Assembly: GCA_002354055.1 (NCBI GenBank) | Contig: DEKW01000020.1 | Location: 62,001-126,000, forward strand | Origin: Bacteroidales bacterium UBA2712 | GTDB taxonomy: Bacteria > Bacteroidota > Bacteroidia > Bacteroidales > Paludibacteraceae | DNA: 64,000 nt | Direction of reading: 5' to 3' | In this document: one piece after another, positions 63,505 to 64,000 of the stretch | Numbering within the stretch: the first letter of the stretch is position 1 | Layout of the letters: each line of letters begins with the position of its first letter | Program-made: the position numbers and the translations under genes | The notes under the pieces: model-generated | Seen by the model: the letters and a program-made list of their open reading frames with translations, nothing else | Database searches by the model: none | Told to the model about the DNA's origin: nothing

Positions 63505-63845
63505 TATATACCGACATCCGATGTCGGGGAAATGAAGAAAGAGAGAGAGAAAACGCGGGACTAAAGTTCCGCGAACAGGACGAAGAAAGAGGTGAGCTTA
63601 TGATCCGTCGGGACGTAATCTGAATCGCACATAGATGCGCGAGCATAGACGCTAAAAAGGGGCTCGCGGGAGTAGCCGCGAGGGTTAGACCGGAGTGAGA
63701 AGCTTGTATCTTTTGGGCTTGAATTTTCGGAGAAAAAGATACAAGCTATAGAAAAAAGATACAAGTTGTAAAAAGATGGACAAAGAAAGACCGCTTGGCG
63801 GGTTGAGCGCCAAGCGGAAGAGAAACGGGATAATATCCCTGACAA
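63505..63845. repeat. Hairpin array D (noncoding island)
   Basis: Hairpins CCGACATCCGATGTCGG (63511-63527), CGCGG...CCGCG (63554-63573), CTCGCGG-gagtag-CCGCGAG (63663-63682), CCGCTTGGCG...CGCCAAGCGG (63791-63817) and GGGATAATATCCC (about 63828-63840). In addition there is a 15-bp inverted repeat AGCTTGTATCTTTT / AAAAGATACAAGCT (63702-63747), with a third direct copy at about 63756-63769. Purine tails follow on the + strand. No gene is visible. Confidence 0.75.
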
Positions 63846-63855
63846 TAAACGAAGG

Positions 63856-63921
63856 CTATTTCACCTCTTGGCCTTGGAGGGTATATACCTTCTCCCCGCG
63901 AAGAATGAAGACGTAGTTTGA
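63856..63921 (-). pseudogene. C-terminal remnant of a secreted protein
   Basis: The minus strand reads SNYVFILRGEKVYTLQGQEVK then stop, without any start codon upstream in the frame. The TLQGQEVK ending is typical of the C-termini of large secreted Bacteroidales proteins. It lies directly after a promoter-like element (63945-63952), as if a deletion had joined promoter and 3' end. Confidence 0.55.
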
Positions 63922-63923
63922 CC

Positions 63924-64000
63924 GCAATTTAGTGCAAATTTGCACAAAGATACGGATAAAAGCATTGGAAAAACGCAATTTAGTGCAAATTTGCACAAAA
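63924..64000 (-). repeat. Duplicated palindrome around a promoter
   Basis: Two direct copies, 51 nt apart, of CGCAATTTAGTGCAAATT-TGCACAAA, each containing the perfect palindrome GTGCAAATTTGCAC (63932-63945 and 63983-63996). On the minus strand one copy overlaps the -7 box TATCTTTG (63945-63952), the other the -33 region. It looks like a pair of operators, or the edge of a direct-repeat array running out of the window. Confidence 0.6.

Noticed and set aside
63924..64000. Possible CRISPR array from two 26-nt direct repeats
   Set aside because: Only two copies are visible, the spacer is about 25 nt, the repeat overlaps a promoter, and no cas gene is in the window. Kept as operator-like repeat; sequence beyond the edge would decide.

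Overview
The window is chromosomal DNA from a member of the Bacteroidota, most likely an uncultured Bacteroidales relative of moderate GC content. The evidence is the Bat aerotolerance operon, DUF5686 and DUF4293 proteins, a DAHP synthase-chorismate mutase fusion, PCMD and cadherin-like surface domains, almost no Shine-Dalgarno sequences, and promoters of the TTTG-20 nt-TAnnTTTG type. I see no rRNA, tRNA, phage or insertion sequence, and no confirmed CRISPR array.

Layout: 1-3968 is the end of a cell-wall cluster (murE, mraY, murD). 4000-9294 is a likely operon of lipoprotein, DAHP synthase-chorismate mutase, DUF5686 protein and outer-membrane barrel. 9279-22198 (minus) holds a 3197-residue repeat-built surface protein followed by a GT4 glycosyltransferase, a small DMT-type membrane protein and an LtaS-like phosphotransferase/sulfatase. 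22398-25698 is an accessory stretch: a truncated radical-SAM protein, two unknown proteins, a GT32 glycosyltransferase with a long structured leader, and two hairpin arrays. 25699-34154 is the Bat operon (moxR, DUF58, DUF4381-like, batA, fused batB-batC, batD, batE). 34093-39994 (minus) carries a lipoprotein and rimP-nusA-infB. 40201-50777 holds a lipoprotein, mfd, kdsB, deoD, a barrel protein, yidC, an SGNH-like protein with a small membrane peptide, and a membrane LytTR regulator. 50795-59002 (minus) is a compact operon of class I fumarase, M23-like protein, dxr, rseP, a left-handed beta-helix acyltransferase, DUF4293, mscS and rlmN. 59357-63231 (minus) is sbcD-sbcC, followed by a hairpin array and a gene remnant.

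The most unusual signal is not a gene. Many short tandem arrays with a 7-9 nt period (for example AGTCGAA, CATCAAA, CTGATGG, GAGAGCT, AAATGGT, AATTACG) lie at gene junctions, where they supply start or stop codons, and also in frame inside conserved housekeeping genes (mfd twice, rlmN, dxr, batD, batE, DUF58, DAHP synthase). A second system consists of small hairpins with different stems but a shared purine-rich tail, clustered in noncoding islands, always with the purine side on the + strand, and once duplicated inside the DAHP synthase gene. A third is an extended -33 promoter element (TTTGCRTATRTS) with a nearly constant 20-nt spacing to the -7 box.
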